DNA of 52,712 nt from Methanobacteriota archaeon (GTDB lineage Archaea; Thermoplasmatota; Poseidoniia; Poseidoniales; Poseidoniaceae), in NCBI GenBank assembly GCA_002722615.1, contig PBMQ01000003.1, forward strand, positions 23,081-75,792, given 5' to 3'. Below are positions 44,401 through 52,517 of the stretch, in pieces. Position 1 is the stretch's first letter. Each line of letters begins with the position of its first letter. The translations under genes were made by a program, and so were the position numbers. Under the pieces are notes generated by a model that saw only the letters and a program-made list of their open reading frames with translations, was not told the DNA's origin and made no database searches.

Positions 44401-44810
44401 TCCTGCTTTGAATTCGTTCGAGGCAACCATTCTGCCAGGTATGCTGCAATTCCTATCATCGCTACTTGAGCAAGACCTCGTGCAACATGTGCCCAGAGAG
44501 GGAATGTGCTTCCGTTCAATTCAATGTCGTTAACCCACATGTTGAGATTCCCCCAATACAATACGATGAGAAGGGCAACGGTTGCTTTTCCTGCCAAAGC
44601 CCGGGTGCGTGGAACAATCAGTCCAATGCCACACAACACTTCTGGAATTCCACTGACGATCACCCAAAATTCTGCACTGAATGGAAGGATCTCTGGAACG
44701 ATTGGTGTGAACCATTCAACATCGGTGAAATGCATGATTCCAACGTTCACAAAAAACAGACCTAGTCCTACTGCGAGCACATCTTTGTGGTACTGCCAAT
44801 ACTGCCTCAT
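44397..44810 (-). CDS. DoxX-family membrane protein
   Basis: 137 residues with four membrane helices (about 10-30, 47-68, 72-92 and 108-128). The Gly-rich turn GIPEVLCGIGLIVPRTR between helices is typical of DoxX/DoxD-like proteins. The family includes thiosulfate:quinone oxidoreductase subunits and many uncharacterised small membrane proteins, so no reaction can be named. The ATG overlaps the stop of the DRG GTPase gene (ATGA), so it is co-expressed with a GTPase of unrelated role. Confidence 0.82.
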   Translation of the reverse strand: MRQYWQYHKDVLAVGLGLFFVNVGIMHFTDVEWFTPIVPEILPFSAEFWVIVSGIPEVLCGIGLIVPRTRALAGKATVALLIVLYWGNLNMWVNDIELNGSTFPLWAHVARGLAQVAMIGIAAYLAEWLPRTNSKQD

Positions 44811-45922
44811 CGCTTCACCACGATGGTCAAAAGGTCGCCATCCTTGAGTTGGTGGTCAAGCCCAACACGTTGCCAATCAAATTTTGCAGATGGTCCTTTA
44901 ATTCGTGCAAATCGAAACTTTCGTACAAAGTCACGATGGAGTTTGTTGCATATTGTTTCTACAGTTGAATCATCTTTGACAATCAATGGTTCATCTAAAT
45001 CGGCTTCTTGGCCTTGGGGTTTGAGGAACACACGCATGAAACCAAGATTGTCGTAAATGAAATCCTTCAGTTCTGTGAGTCCAATATCCTTGAACGCTGA
45101 TATTTCCATAATTGGCCAATCATCAGGAAGGCCTGATTTAGCTCGTTGAATGTCTTCTGGGGTTGCAATATCGATTTTATTGATTGCAATGACTGCCTTT
45201 TCGTAAATGATATTCCCTGCTAAACAGTCAACGATCTGTTCTGCCGTTGTATCTTGACGGAGTGTAACAATTGCTGACGTATATCCGAACGACCGAATAA
45301 TGTCTCCCATGTCTTCTGGAGACAGGTGGGTTTGTTCAACCGTAGTGCGCACATCGATTCCACCTTTGTCAACGCGCTTGATGAAGACAGGAGGCTTTTG
45401 TTGATTCAATCGAAGTCCTGAATTGTGAAGTTCTCGGTGAAGGACTGTAAAGTGACCGTCTTGGAATGGATCAACGATGTAGAGGACCATATCCGAGGAA
45501 CGAATGACATTGAGGATCTCTTTTCCTCTTCCTTTTCCTTCAGCAGCCCCTTTGATGAGTCCTGGCAAGTCAAGAATCTGGATTTTAGCACCACGGTGTT
45601 CCATGACACCAGGGATACAAGTGAGTGTTGTAAACGCATATCCAGCTGCTTCGGAATGAGCATCGGTTACTTTGGAGATGAGTGTTGATTTACCAACTGA
45701 AGGAAAACCGACTAGTGAAACGGTCGCATCACCCGATTTCTTGACCTCGAACCCTTTGCCACCACCGCTTGCTTTCGAATGTGCAGCAGCCTTTTCTTCT
45801 TTGAGTTTCAGTTGAGCAATCTTTGCTTTCAACTTTCCAATATGGGCGTTCGTAGCCTTGTTCTTTTGCGTCTTATCGATCTCAGCACGAATCATTTCGA
45901 TTTGCTCTTTAATCGTCGCCAT
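44807..45922 (-). CDS. DRG-family GTP-binding protein (Obg superfamily) with TGS domain
   Basis: 371 residues from ATG 45922, preceded by a GGGGGG-rich ribosome site; an upstream GTG at 45949 would add nine. An N-terminal helical pair (about 1-55) is followed by the G domain: G1 GFPSVGKST (72-80), G3 DLPGLIKGA and G4 NKID, then a C-terminal TGS domain (about 300-371). The DRG subfamily is shared by archaea and eukaryotes and acts on ribosomes. The helix-turn-helix insert of eukaryotic DRGs is represented by the usual insert after G3. Confidence 0.93.
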   Translation of the reverse strand: MATIKEQIEMIRAEIDKTQKNKATNAHIGKLKAKIAQLKLKEEKAAAHSKASGGGKGFEVKKSGDATVSLVGFPSVGKSTLISKVTDAHSEAAGYAFTTLTCIPGVMEHRGAKIQILDLPGLIKGAAEGKGRGKEILNVIRSSDMVLYIVDPFQDGHFTVLHRELHNSGLRLNQQKPPVFIKRVDKGGIDVRTTVEQTHLSPEDMGDIIRSFGYTSAIVTLRQDTTAEQIVDCLAGNIIYEKAVIAINKIDIATPEDIQRAKSGLPDDWPIMEISAFKDIGLTELKDFIYDNLGFMRVFLKPQGQEADLDEPLIVKDDSTVETICNKLHRDFVRKFRFARIKGPSAKFDWQRVGLDHQLKDGDLLTIVVKR

Positions 45923-46192
45923 ACGAACCCCCCTGTCCTTTTGGAACACGCCTTGTTCTTCAAGGCTGTTGTAGAAACATTGTTCTATGCAACGCTTTCA
46001 TTGTTCATCCTAGGCGGTTGAAACTACCATCTGCCATCGACTGTTATCAGGCCCGATGTAGATTGTTTGTTTGGTCGATTGACCGTATTGACCTCCGGAG
46101 TTGATAATCTTCAAGTAACACCATTGTGACCTCACCTCTTGTATCTTCAAGACGCCGATGCCATCAAATCCACTTGCATAGTGGACCTACAC
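45923..46192. other. Longest non-coding spacer (about 270 bases)
   Basis: Divergent spacer between the DRG GTPase and an unknown gene. It holds a perfect 5-bp inverted repeat CCTTG-N5-CAAGG (45951-45965), a perfect 4-bp hairpin GGTC-GATT-GACC (46073-46084) and a TATA-like TTGATAAT at 46101-46108 for the rightward gene. I see no tRNA or other recognisable RNA gene and no repeated unit. Confidence 0.5.
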
Positions 46193-46909
46193 ATGGGACT
46201 GGAAATCGTTGTTCTTTTGGTCGATGTCCCAAGTCTTCGTCAACTTGTTTCTACGTTATGGAGTGACCTTTACTCTGGTTTAGAAAAACGAACAATGCGC
46301 TCTATTCGGCCAGATCAAGATTCTCGCTTGAAAGTTAATTTTGACATTGATGCAGAAGCGGAACTGCTCGATTGGATGGACACACAGAATCGAGACTCTT
46401 CCGATTCAACACCTTTCTGGTCTTGTTTACAAGCCTCCGGCGATGGAGAAAAAGGGCTTCTCCTTGCAATGAAATGGGCAAGTCCAGGTGCTTGGGAAGC
46501 CTGGGAGGGACGAGCCTACATGTATCTCGATGTCGCTCTTTCAAAGACCATTGAAGGAGAAGCTGAACTTTACGGTGGCGCAACATGGGACAATGTTTGT
46601 GAATCATTGAAGAATCTTCCAGAGCAGGAATACGCTGAGCGTGTTTGTTTGGATTGGATGGAGCGAAGAAAAGCCCTTGGAGAAACAATGGATGAGAAAG
46701 AAGATCCTCGCATTGTCCCAACGTTTGAAGCCCACGATCGTGCGGCTAAAGCACTGGTTCATACAATGACACGGTGGAACAATGAGGATAACCTCGTTGC
46801 AATCATTGGTAGAGACCATCTTGAAGCAAGAAAGTGGGGTACCTTTTCTTGGAATCTTTCAACCATCGTAGCCAATGAACTTCCTGACCACACAGCAGCG
46901 TCGGGTTGA
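46193..46909 (+). CDS. Hypothetical protein upstream of grpE
   Basis: 238 residues from ATG 46193; a TTG at 46139 would add 18 residues and lies about 35 bases after a TATA-like TTGATAAT. The product is soluble and acidic. The opening LEIVVLLVDVPSLRQLVSTLW looks like a Rossmann-type strand and helix. The middle has Trp-rich helices (SPGAWEAWEGRAYMYLDVA), and the end has HDRAAKALVHTMTRW and IIGRDHLEARKW. No known family recognised. It precedes grpE by 26 bases on the same strand, which suggests a shared transcript and perhaps a stress or proteostasis link. Confidence 0.65.
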   Translation: MGLEIVVLLVDVPSLRQLVSTLWSDLYSGLEKRTMRSIRPDQDSRLKVNFDIDAEAELLDWMDTQNRDSSDSTPFWSCLQASGDGEKGLLLAMKWASPGAWEAWEGRAYMYLDVALSKTIEGEAELYGGATWDNVCESLKNLPEQEYAERVCLDWMERRKALGETMDEKEDPRIVPTFEAHDRAAKALVHTMTRWNNEDNLVAIIGRDHLEARKWGTFSWNLSTIVANELPDHTAASG

Positions 46910-46935
46910 AAGACCACATCCGTTTCGGTGAAATC

Positions 46936-47505
46936 ATGTCAGAGGAAAACGAAGACACTCCTTTGGATGAGACATCTGATTCTCATGATGACGAAACCCC
47001 CGATTTTGAGGAAGTCGAGGAGCAGATTGAGTTGGCCGAGCATGTTGAACCGGTTGACCCACTTGAAGAAGCGATTCAGAGAGCTGAAACGGCAGAGAAA
47101 GAAATCGCATACAAGGATGCTGAAATTCAGAACGTTCGTAAGCGATTGATGGCAGAGAAATCCTCCCTTATTCAGTATGGGGGAATGGGACTTGCCCGAA
47201 GGATGATTCCCATCCTCAATGATGTGGATCGAGCACTTTCTCAGGTTGATGAGGATGACGAATCACCTGTTGCCCAGGGTCTTCGTTTGCTGCGAAACAA
47301 ACTTTGGCGTGAGCTCGAAGCAGATGGCATCAAAGCAATCGATGCCAAAGGGAACGAATTCAATCCAGCCACAATGGAAGCCATTACCACAATCCCTGCA
47401 TCAGAACAGTTCCCTGCTGGACAAGTTATCGATGTTCTAGAACCCGGTTACATGTACAAGGAACGAGTTCTTCGAGCTGCCCGTGTCGTTGTTGCAACCG
47501 AATAA
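46936..47505 (+). CDS. grpE: GrpE nucleotide exchange factor
   Basis: 189 residues from ATG 46936, four bases after GGTGA (46927-46931). GrpE releases ADP from DnaK. Acidic disordered N-terminus (1-45), a long coiled-coil helix (about 45-80; EKEIAYKDAEIQNVRKRL), a four-helix part and the C-terminal beta wing with KGNEFNPATMEAI, VIDVLEPGYMYKERVLRAARVVV. In archaea this system is of bacterial origin. dnaK and dnaJ are not next to it in the window, which is unusual as grpE is commonly adjacent to dnaK. The stop abuts the nadM stop. Confidence 0.93.
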   Translation: MSEENEDTPLDETSDSHDDETPDFEEVEEQIELAEHVEPVDPLEEAIQRAETAEKEIAYKDAEIQNVRKRLMAEKSSLIQYGGMGLARRMIPILNDVDRALSQVDEDDESPVAQGLRLLRNKLWRELEADGIKAIDAKGNEFNPATMEAITTIPASEQFPAGQVIDVLEPGYMYKERVLRAARVVVATE

Positions 47506-48054
47506 TCAACCTGGGTGTGGCCCAGCATTAATCTGCAAAAAGCGATACAGTCCGTCTGCTTTAATCAACCATTCAATAATCGATTCGGGAACACTTGGCC
47601 CAAGCACCATCCGTGTTGCATCATCATCGTAAACAGTTGAGAGCATCATACAAGTTTGACGAATTCGCCATCCTTCGAATTGATCCCGCTGATGCAAATC
47701 TACCCAAGCAACAGGAAAATCCGACGCTTCATAGAGTTGCTTCGTACCCTCATCGGAGGTGACAAGTGTTCCTTCACCATGATGGTTTGTTGCATGCTGC
47801 ACCCAGTTTGGTGGATCGTTAATGTCATCGATTCCAACGATGGTGATGCTGTCTGCATGATTGTTCGCAGAAGCCCATGATTGAATCATATCGGTTCGTT
47901 CTTGAATCGAGAATGGGTTGTCCATCGTCCATTCATCTTGTGCAGATCCTATTGCAATGGTAACCCTCCCAAACAAAGCAATTGCTTCTTCGACAAGGTA
48001 GGCATGACCGTTATGGAACGGTTGGAACCGACCGAGTACGATTCCCTTGCCCAT
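47506..48054 (-). CDS. nadM: Archaeal nicotinamide-nucleotide adenylyltransferase
   Basis: 182 residues. Joins NMN and ATP to NAD. The nucleotidyltransferase motif GRFQPFHNGH is at residues 8-17, and the archaeal-type segment GSAQDEWTMDNPFSIQERTDMI follows. Length fits the archaeal NadM family (about 170-185). It lies three bases downstream of the class V aminotransferase gene on the same strand, so both come from one transcript. Confidence 0.93.
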   Translation of the reverse strand: MGKGIVLGRFQPFHNGHAYLVEEAIALFGRVTIAIGSAQDEWTMDNPFSIQERTDMIQSWASANNHADSITIVGIDDINDPPNWVQHATNHHGEGTLVTSDEGTKQLYEASDFPVAWVDLHQRDQFEGWRIRQTCMMLSTVYDDDATRMVLGPSVPESIIEWLIKADGLYRFLQINAGPHPG

Positions 48055-48057
48055 GCT

Positions 48058-49242
48058 TCATGCAAAGTAGGATGCAACATCAACGTTTGGAAGTGCGTGT
48101 CCCATTTCATTGAAACAAGCAATCATCCGTTTGCATCCTTCAATCATCTCGTCAATGGTGGTTGTCCCCATGCTTCCGACACGGAACATTTTGCCTTTGA
48201 GATGGTCTTGTGCTCCAATCACTTGGGTTTGATATTCCTCCTTGAGTTTGGTACGCCATGCGTCATCAATGCCTTCAGGGTACATGATTGCGGTGACTGT
48301 ATCGCTTTGTTGTCCCCCATCTGCAAGCAACATGAATCCAAGATCGGTGAACAACCTTCGAACTCCATTGGCAAGGGTGCGACATCGAGCCCATCGATTC
48401 TCAAGGCTTTCTTCTTCGAGGTCACGCAACGATGCTGCCCAACCCATTGCCAGATTAATCGCCGGGGTCCAAGGAGTTTGATCATCGTTTCCTTTCTTGA
48501 TTGCTGAGACTAAATCAAGGTAGTAAACTGGATTTGAATCTCCCTGTTGCCGTATGGTATGAACACGCTCAACGAAGTGCTCATTGATGGCGATTGCAGC
48601 AATTCCACTTGGTCCAGCTGTGCATTTTTGTGCCCCCATCACAACTGCTTCAGCATTCCATGTTGCAGGATGGACGGGGAGTCCTCCCACGGAAGTAATT
48701 CCATCGAGGATAAACGCAACACCGTGTTCTTCACACATTTGTGCGAGCGATGCAGCATCTTGAGTAATTCCAGAACTTGTTTCATTATGACAAATTAAGA
48801 GCGCTTCAAACGTTCCACGTCCAAGCTGTTCCTCGAGTTCCATGACGTCAAAACTACGCCCCCACTCGTATTCGATGTGTTTGACTTGACAGTATTGCTT
48901 ACAGATATCTGCGACACGTTCACCAAACTTTCCATTGGTTGGGACGAGAACTCGATCGTTCGGTCGGAATCGGTTCGCAATCACCATTTCCATTGCTGCA
49001 GTTCCGCTTCCTGAAACTGCGATGACTTTGTACCCATCTTCTCCTGACCATGATTCAGTTCCTCGTTGACGTGATGATGGAGTGAGATTGAATGCGGTCC
49101 GTAGTCCTGCGTTGAGGTCAGCCATGACATCTCTGAATTCTGTTCCTCGTGCAGTCATGACGGGGGTTGCCATGGCTTGGAGACATGCATCGCTCATTCG
49201 TACTGGACCGGGGACAAGGAAGCAGTCGCCTTCATGTGCCAT
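48058..49242 (-). CDS. Class V PLP aminotransferase (serine/alanine-glyoxylate type)
   Basis: 394 residues. Fold-type I aminotransferase close to the serine-glyoxylate / alanine-glyoxylate / archaeal phosphoserine aminotransferase group. N-terminal FLVPGPVRMSD, the Gly loop VSGSGTAAMEMVI, NETSSGI, the Asp in FILDGITSVGGLPV and the PLP lysine K206 in VMGAQKCTAGPSGIA are present. I cannot distinguish a glyoxylate enzyme from a phosphoserine one by motif alone. ATG 49240-49242; a TATA-like AT-rich stretch with AAAAACC sits about 27 bases upstream, suggesting a leaderless message. Confidence 0.86.
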   Translation of the reverse strand: MAHEGDCFLVPGPVRMSDACLQAMATPVMTARGTEFRDVMADLNAGLRTAFNLTPSSRQRGTESWSGEDGYKVIAVSGSGTAAMEMVIANRFRPNDRVLVPTNGKFGERVADICKQYCQVKHIEYEWGRSFDVMELEEQLGRGTFEALLICHNETSSGITQDAASLAQMCEEHGVAFILDGITSVGGLPVHPATWNAEAVVMGAQKCTAGPSGIAAIAINEHFVERVHTIRQQGDSNPVYYLDLVSAIKKGNDDQTPWTPAINLAMGWAASLRDLEEESLENRWARCRTLANGVRRLFTDLGFMLLADGGQQSDTVTAIMYPEGIDDAWRTKLKEEYQTQVIGAQDHLKGKMFRVGSMGTTTIDEMIEGCKRMIACFNEMGHALPNVDVASYFA

Positions 49243-49351
49243 GCATTAGATGCTGTCGCGCACGGTTTTTGAATAGAGGTACTCAAGATGCAGCAATCGT
49301 TGTGTTTGCAAGGATGCTATGTGCTAAAGGAGAGGAGTCACAGCGGCCAAT

Positions 49352-50044
49352 ATGATGCGAGTCGGTCTTGCTATGTTGCAAGGCGCTCGTCATGAGCATG
49401 AAGAGGCTCTTCTTTCCATTGCCGAGGAGTTAAATCAGACCGTTGAAATTGTTCATCTTCGAAGAGCGGAAGATCTTGATGACAGCATTCAGGGACTCGT
49501 TCTTCCAGGTGGGGAATCAACTACGATGCGCATTGCTTCTCGGTCTGAAGGCTTGCTTGAATCAATCTTTGAATGGATGGAGAAGCATCCAAAGCGACCC
49601 GTGCTTGGGACGTGTGCTGGAGCAATTCTCCTAGCAAATCCTAGCAAGAATCGTACTCCGTTCATTCGTGCAAACATTTCCCGAAACGCTTGGGGGCGTC
49701 AACGTCAATCCTTTGAAGCACCGATCGAAGTGACGATTGACCAAACCGAACGTTCTCGCGTAACCATCACACGGAAACCCGATGCATTTGGACACACACC
49801 TCTCGTTGTTGGAACCGTTGATTCAACGATATCCAGCGATGCCTTCCCGGGTGTATTCATCCGAGCTCCTCGATTTGAATCCGAAGGGATTCAATGCGAA
49901 ATCATCGCTCGGTTCAATGAAGAACCCGTAGGTGTGCTCGATGGCTCAAAATGTGCAGTTACCTTCCATCCTGAATTGACCAATGACCGACGTTTTCATG
50001 CATGGTTATTGAATGAAATGTCCTCACTTTCACCGACGGATTGA
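49352..50044 (+). CDS. pdxT: Pyridoxal 5'-phosphate synthase glutaminase subunit PdxT
   Basis: 230 residues, a class I glutamine amidotransferase that gives ammonia to PdxS for PLP synthesis. The GLVLPGGESTTMR box (about 48-60), nucleophile C88 in LGTCAGAILLA, and the His-Pro-Glu of TFHPELTND near residue 211 form the catalytic triad. It is about 30 residues longer than most PdxT. PdxS is not in the window, but several PLP enzymes are. Two ATG codons in tandem begin the gene, preceded by GGAGAGGAG about 13 bases away. The stop overlaps a TTG of the next frame. Confidence 0.91.
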   Translation: MMRVGLAMLQGARHEHEEALLSIAEELNQTVEIVHLRRAEDLDDSIQGLVLPGGESTTMRIASRSEGLLESIFEWMEKHPKRPVLGTCAGAILLANPSKNRTPFIRANISRNAWGRQRQSFEAPIEVTIDQTERSRVTITRKPDAFGHTPLVVGTVDSTISSDAFPGVFIRAPRFESEGIQCEIIARFNEEPVGVLDGSKCAVTFHPELTNDRRFHAWLLNEMSSLSPTD

Positions 50045-50070
50045 ACAAGGAGTGTTTAGGGGTCCTTCAC

Positions 50071-51150
50071 ATGGTCGTTCATCTTCCAATGCACACCGAA
50101 ATCCTCCCGCCAGAGGAATGCGAGGCTGAAGGTTGCGTTCAGTGTCAAGAAGGTCGTAAACTTGTTCTCTTCGTCACTGGAAAATGCCATTGGGGGTGTG
50201 ATTACTGTCCTCTTTCAGAAAACAGAAGAGAATCACCAGATATGTTTGCGAACGAGCGCCGCTGTTCAACATGGGAGGAAGTCATCGAAGAAGGACAAGC
50301 GATGAAGGCAACCGGGACAGGAATCACTGGGGGTGACCCGATGCTCGATCCAGAGCGTTCGGTTGAAGCAGTGAAGCAACTCAAACAGGCCTTCGGAAAA
50401 GAGCATCACATTCATCTCTACACATCAATTCCTTTCAAACTCGAATGGGTCGAGAAACTCGCTTCTGCAGGATTGGATGAACTCCGTTTCCATCTCCTCG
50501 ATGGTTCCACTCGACAATATGAGGACGTTATCGAAGCGTCAAGCGATGCTGGAATGAATGTCGGAATCGAATTGCCTTGTGAACCTGACAAAGAAAAGTC
50601 TCTCTTTGCACTTCTCGATCAATTGGATACGTTGCCAGTCCAATTTCTCAATTTGAATGAATTGGAAATTACCACAGGAAATCAAGAGAACATGGACGTT
50701 CGAGGATTCAATCTTTCAAGCGGTCTTTCAGCCGCAGCAGAGGGGTCCTTTGAATTGGGCCTTCGGCTCAAAGAAGCAGCAAAGGAGAAATCGTTCCATC
50801 TCAAATTCTGTACGGCATCCTACAAAGATGCTGGACAACTACGTGCTCGATTCCGCCGGAGAGCGGAAGCAACATTGCGTCCCTATGAAACGCTTTCTGA
50901 AGATGACACCATTCTTTTCGGAGCCATACCTACTGAACCAGAAGACGCGAGGGATGACATGGTCGAATTGCAAGAAACGTTGCAGATTAGCCCCTCTTGG
51001 TTGCGATACGATGCAACCGCACGTCGAATTGAGATGCCGTTGAGCGTAGCAGAAGATCTTGCTGAAATCCTTTCCGTGGCCGTACAAATGATTGAGGTTC
51101 ACCCGACTCATGAGCGTCTTGAAGTGTCATCGGTATTCCTAAATCCGTAA
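50071..51150 (+). CDS. Radical SAM protein of the archaeal COG2108 type
   Basis: 359 residues from ATG 50071, eight bases after AGGGGT; a TTG at 50041 is possible. The radical SAM cluster motif is C39-x3-C43-x2-C46 in TGKCHWGCDYCPL, with a preceding C22-x2-C25 pair. The SAM-binding GITGGDPMLDPERS segment is typical. The barrel runs to about 230, then an about 130-residue helical/strand domain. COG2108 proteins are mostly archaeal, and the reaction is not known to me. It directly follows pdxT and may share its transcript; a link to PLP is a guess. Confidence 0.85.
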   Translation: MVVHLPMHTEILPPEECEAEGCVQCQEGRKLVLFVTGKCHWGCDYCPLSENRRESPDMFANERRCSTWEEVIEEGQAMKATGTGITGGDPMLDPERSVEAVKQLKQAFGKEHHIHLYTSIPFKLEWVEKLASAGLDELRFHLLDGSTRQYEDVIEASSDAGMNVGIELPCEPDKEKSLFALLDQLDTLPVQFLNLNELEITTGNQENMDVRGFNLSSGLSAAAEGSFELGLRLKEAAKEKSFHLKFCTASYKDAGQLRARFRRRAEATLRPYETLSEDDTILFGAIPTEPEDARDDMVELQETLQISPSWLRYDATARRIEMPLSVAEDLAEILSVAVQMIEVHPTHERLEVSSVFLNP

Positions 51151-51198
51151 CTGTCAACATCAGAAAGAGTTTTCAACCGCCTGAAACAATGGCAATGC

Positions 51199-52464
51199 AT
51201 GAAGAAGATTGCAATTTTACTTGCTCTATCAATGATGCTTGCCGGATGTACAGAACTTGAGGAAATCGTCGATAATCTCGATGCATCCTACACCACTCAG
51301 GATTTGGATGGTACGTATTACGGACTGATGCTGTCTATGCGTGTGGCAATGAATGCAGATGAAACATTTGACATTTACGTCCTGGAAATGAAAGGCTGTT
51401 ATGGTTCTGCATCTGAAGCACAGGAAGTAGCTGATGAGATGAACCAAATGGCAGCGAGTGATGACGAGGATGATGAAGAATCATCATCAACAATCTCAAC
51501 ACATATCATAATTGACGGCGACTGTGTTGCTGAAGAAGGCCTCCTCGTTGAGGAGGATGGCACCAGTTTTACCGCAACGTTAGATTCGACATCTGCGATT
51601 CCCACATTGAGTGTAATTATTTCCGAATCGGGTGAGTTCTTTGTCTGTGATGATGGGTATCAAGTTGATTCTGATTGGGTCAATGATGGATATGATGATT
51701 GCGACGGTGGCGAGGATGAAGTTGAAGGTGCCGAAGACGATATTCAAACCATGACACTTGACGTTGCTCACGCTTACTTGGCTGCAGATGGCTATGGCAC
51801 ACTCGCCCTATCTGAGATGGATGAATCCATCTGCTTGGCACTTTCGCCGACTGGAATGTATGATTTGGTAGACGAGGCTGTTGACCTTTTGGAGGAGGCT
51901 GCTGAAGATGGTGCTGAAATCGACTTAGAAGACGAAAGCACCTTTCCAGAGGATGTTGTTGCATTGTTCGCTGTCCACGAAGTTAGTTATGCTTTGAGTC
52001 CTGCTTCAACCCTAGCAGAGGGCTGTGAAGGCCAATCCTTCCTCTCGAGTACGCTATTGTTCTGGATTTGGGCAAGCAGTCTCGCAGAAGGCAACACTGA
52101 CGGTACTCTCTCCATGTACAGCTTCTCAGTCCATGACGCTGCTGGAACACCAACTGCAAGCAACTATGAGAGTCTTGTTTTTGTTGCAATGGATCAAGGC
52201 AACGATCTGAGTTGGTCACGTGTCATGGTACAACTTTCCGTAGACGGTGGTTCGTTTGTAGAGTGCACAAACCCTGACCAAGCAGTTGACACAATATGCG
52301 CTGTTTCCGACAATGATGATGGTATGTGGTACTTCGGCGAGGAAGTGACCATCAGCGAGGGTTCTGATGATCTTTGTGATGGACCTTGTGATGTTCAAGT
52401 AAAGATTCTTGATAGGTTGGATGGGGTTGTTTTGTACGAATCATCATACACCTATGTCGAATGA
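51199..52464 (+). CDS. Acidic secreted lipoprotein with an LDL-receptor-class-A-like segment
   Basis: 421 residues. Residues 1-17 form a lipoprotein signal with lipobox LAGC (C17). The mature chain is very acidic, with a Ser/Asp/Glu-rich patch at 86-100. Residues 147-174 (FFVCDDGY through DDCDGGEDE) have the spacing of an LDL-receptor class A half-module: Cys-x-x-Gly, Asp-Trp-Val-x-Asp-Gly-x-x-Asp-Cys and a closing acidic cluster that binds calcium in that family. The rest alternates Trp/Tyr-rich strands and has five or six further cysteines. Unknown role at the cell surface. Confidence 0.8.
   Translation: MKKIAILLALSMMLAGCTELEEIVDNLDASYTTQDLDGTYYGLMLSMRVAMNADETFDIYVLEMKGCYGSASEAQEVADEMNQMAASDDEDDEESSSTISTHIIIDGDCVAEEGLLVEEDGTSFTATLDSTSAIPTLSVIISESGEFFVCDDGYQVDSDWVNDGYDDCDGGEDEVEGAEDDIQTMTLDVAHAYLAADGYGTLALSEMDESICLALSPTGMYDLVDEAVDLLEEAAEDGAEIDLEDESTFPEDVVALFAVHEVSYALSPASTLAEGCEGQSFLSSTLLFWIWASSLAEGNTDGTLSMYSFSVHDAAGTPTASNYESLVFVAMDQGNDLSWSRVMVQLSVDGGSFVECTNPDQAVDTICAVSDNDDGMWYFGEEVTISEGSDDLCDGPCDVQVKILDRLDGVVLYESSYTYVE
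51637..51720 (+). repeat. LDLa-like acidic Cys motif (single copy)
   Basis: Encodes a Cys-x-x-Gly, Asp-Trp-Val-Asn-Asp-Gly-Tyr-Asp-Asp-Cys-Asp-Gly-Gly-Glu-Asp-Glu pattern. LDLa modules have Trp-Val-Cys-Asp-Gly-x-x-Asp-Cys-x-Asp-Gly-Ser-Asp-Glu, so all acidic calcium ligands are matched while one Cys is replaced by Asn. Confidence 0.5.
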
Positions 52465-52469
52465 TTCGA

Positions 52470-52475
52470 TTTTTT
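52470..52475 (+). terminator. T-run after the lipoprotein gene
   Basis: Six consecutive T on the plus strand six bases after the TGA at 52464. Short T-runs suffice for intrinsic termination by archaeal RNA polymerase. This is one of few T-runs in an intergenic position in the window; no hairpin precedes it. Confidence 0.35.
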
Positions 52476-52517
52476 GAGTAACATTACTTTCATTTGCAAT
52501 CAGTGAATGGATTGCTT

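Noticed and set aside
45779-46021. 80-residue plus-strand frame at the start of the DRG gene running into the spacer
   Set aside because: Most of it lies antisense to the conserved N-terminal helices of the GTPase; only the last 30 residues are in the spacer and no ribosome site or promoter precedes it.
46073-46084. GGTC-GATT-GACC hairpin as a tRNA T-arm
   Set aside because: The loop is four bases, no GTTCGA-type T-loop sequence exists, and no anticodon or acceptor arm can be built around it.
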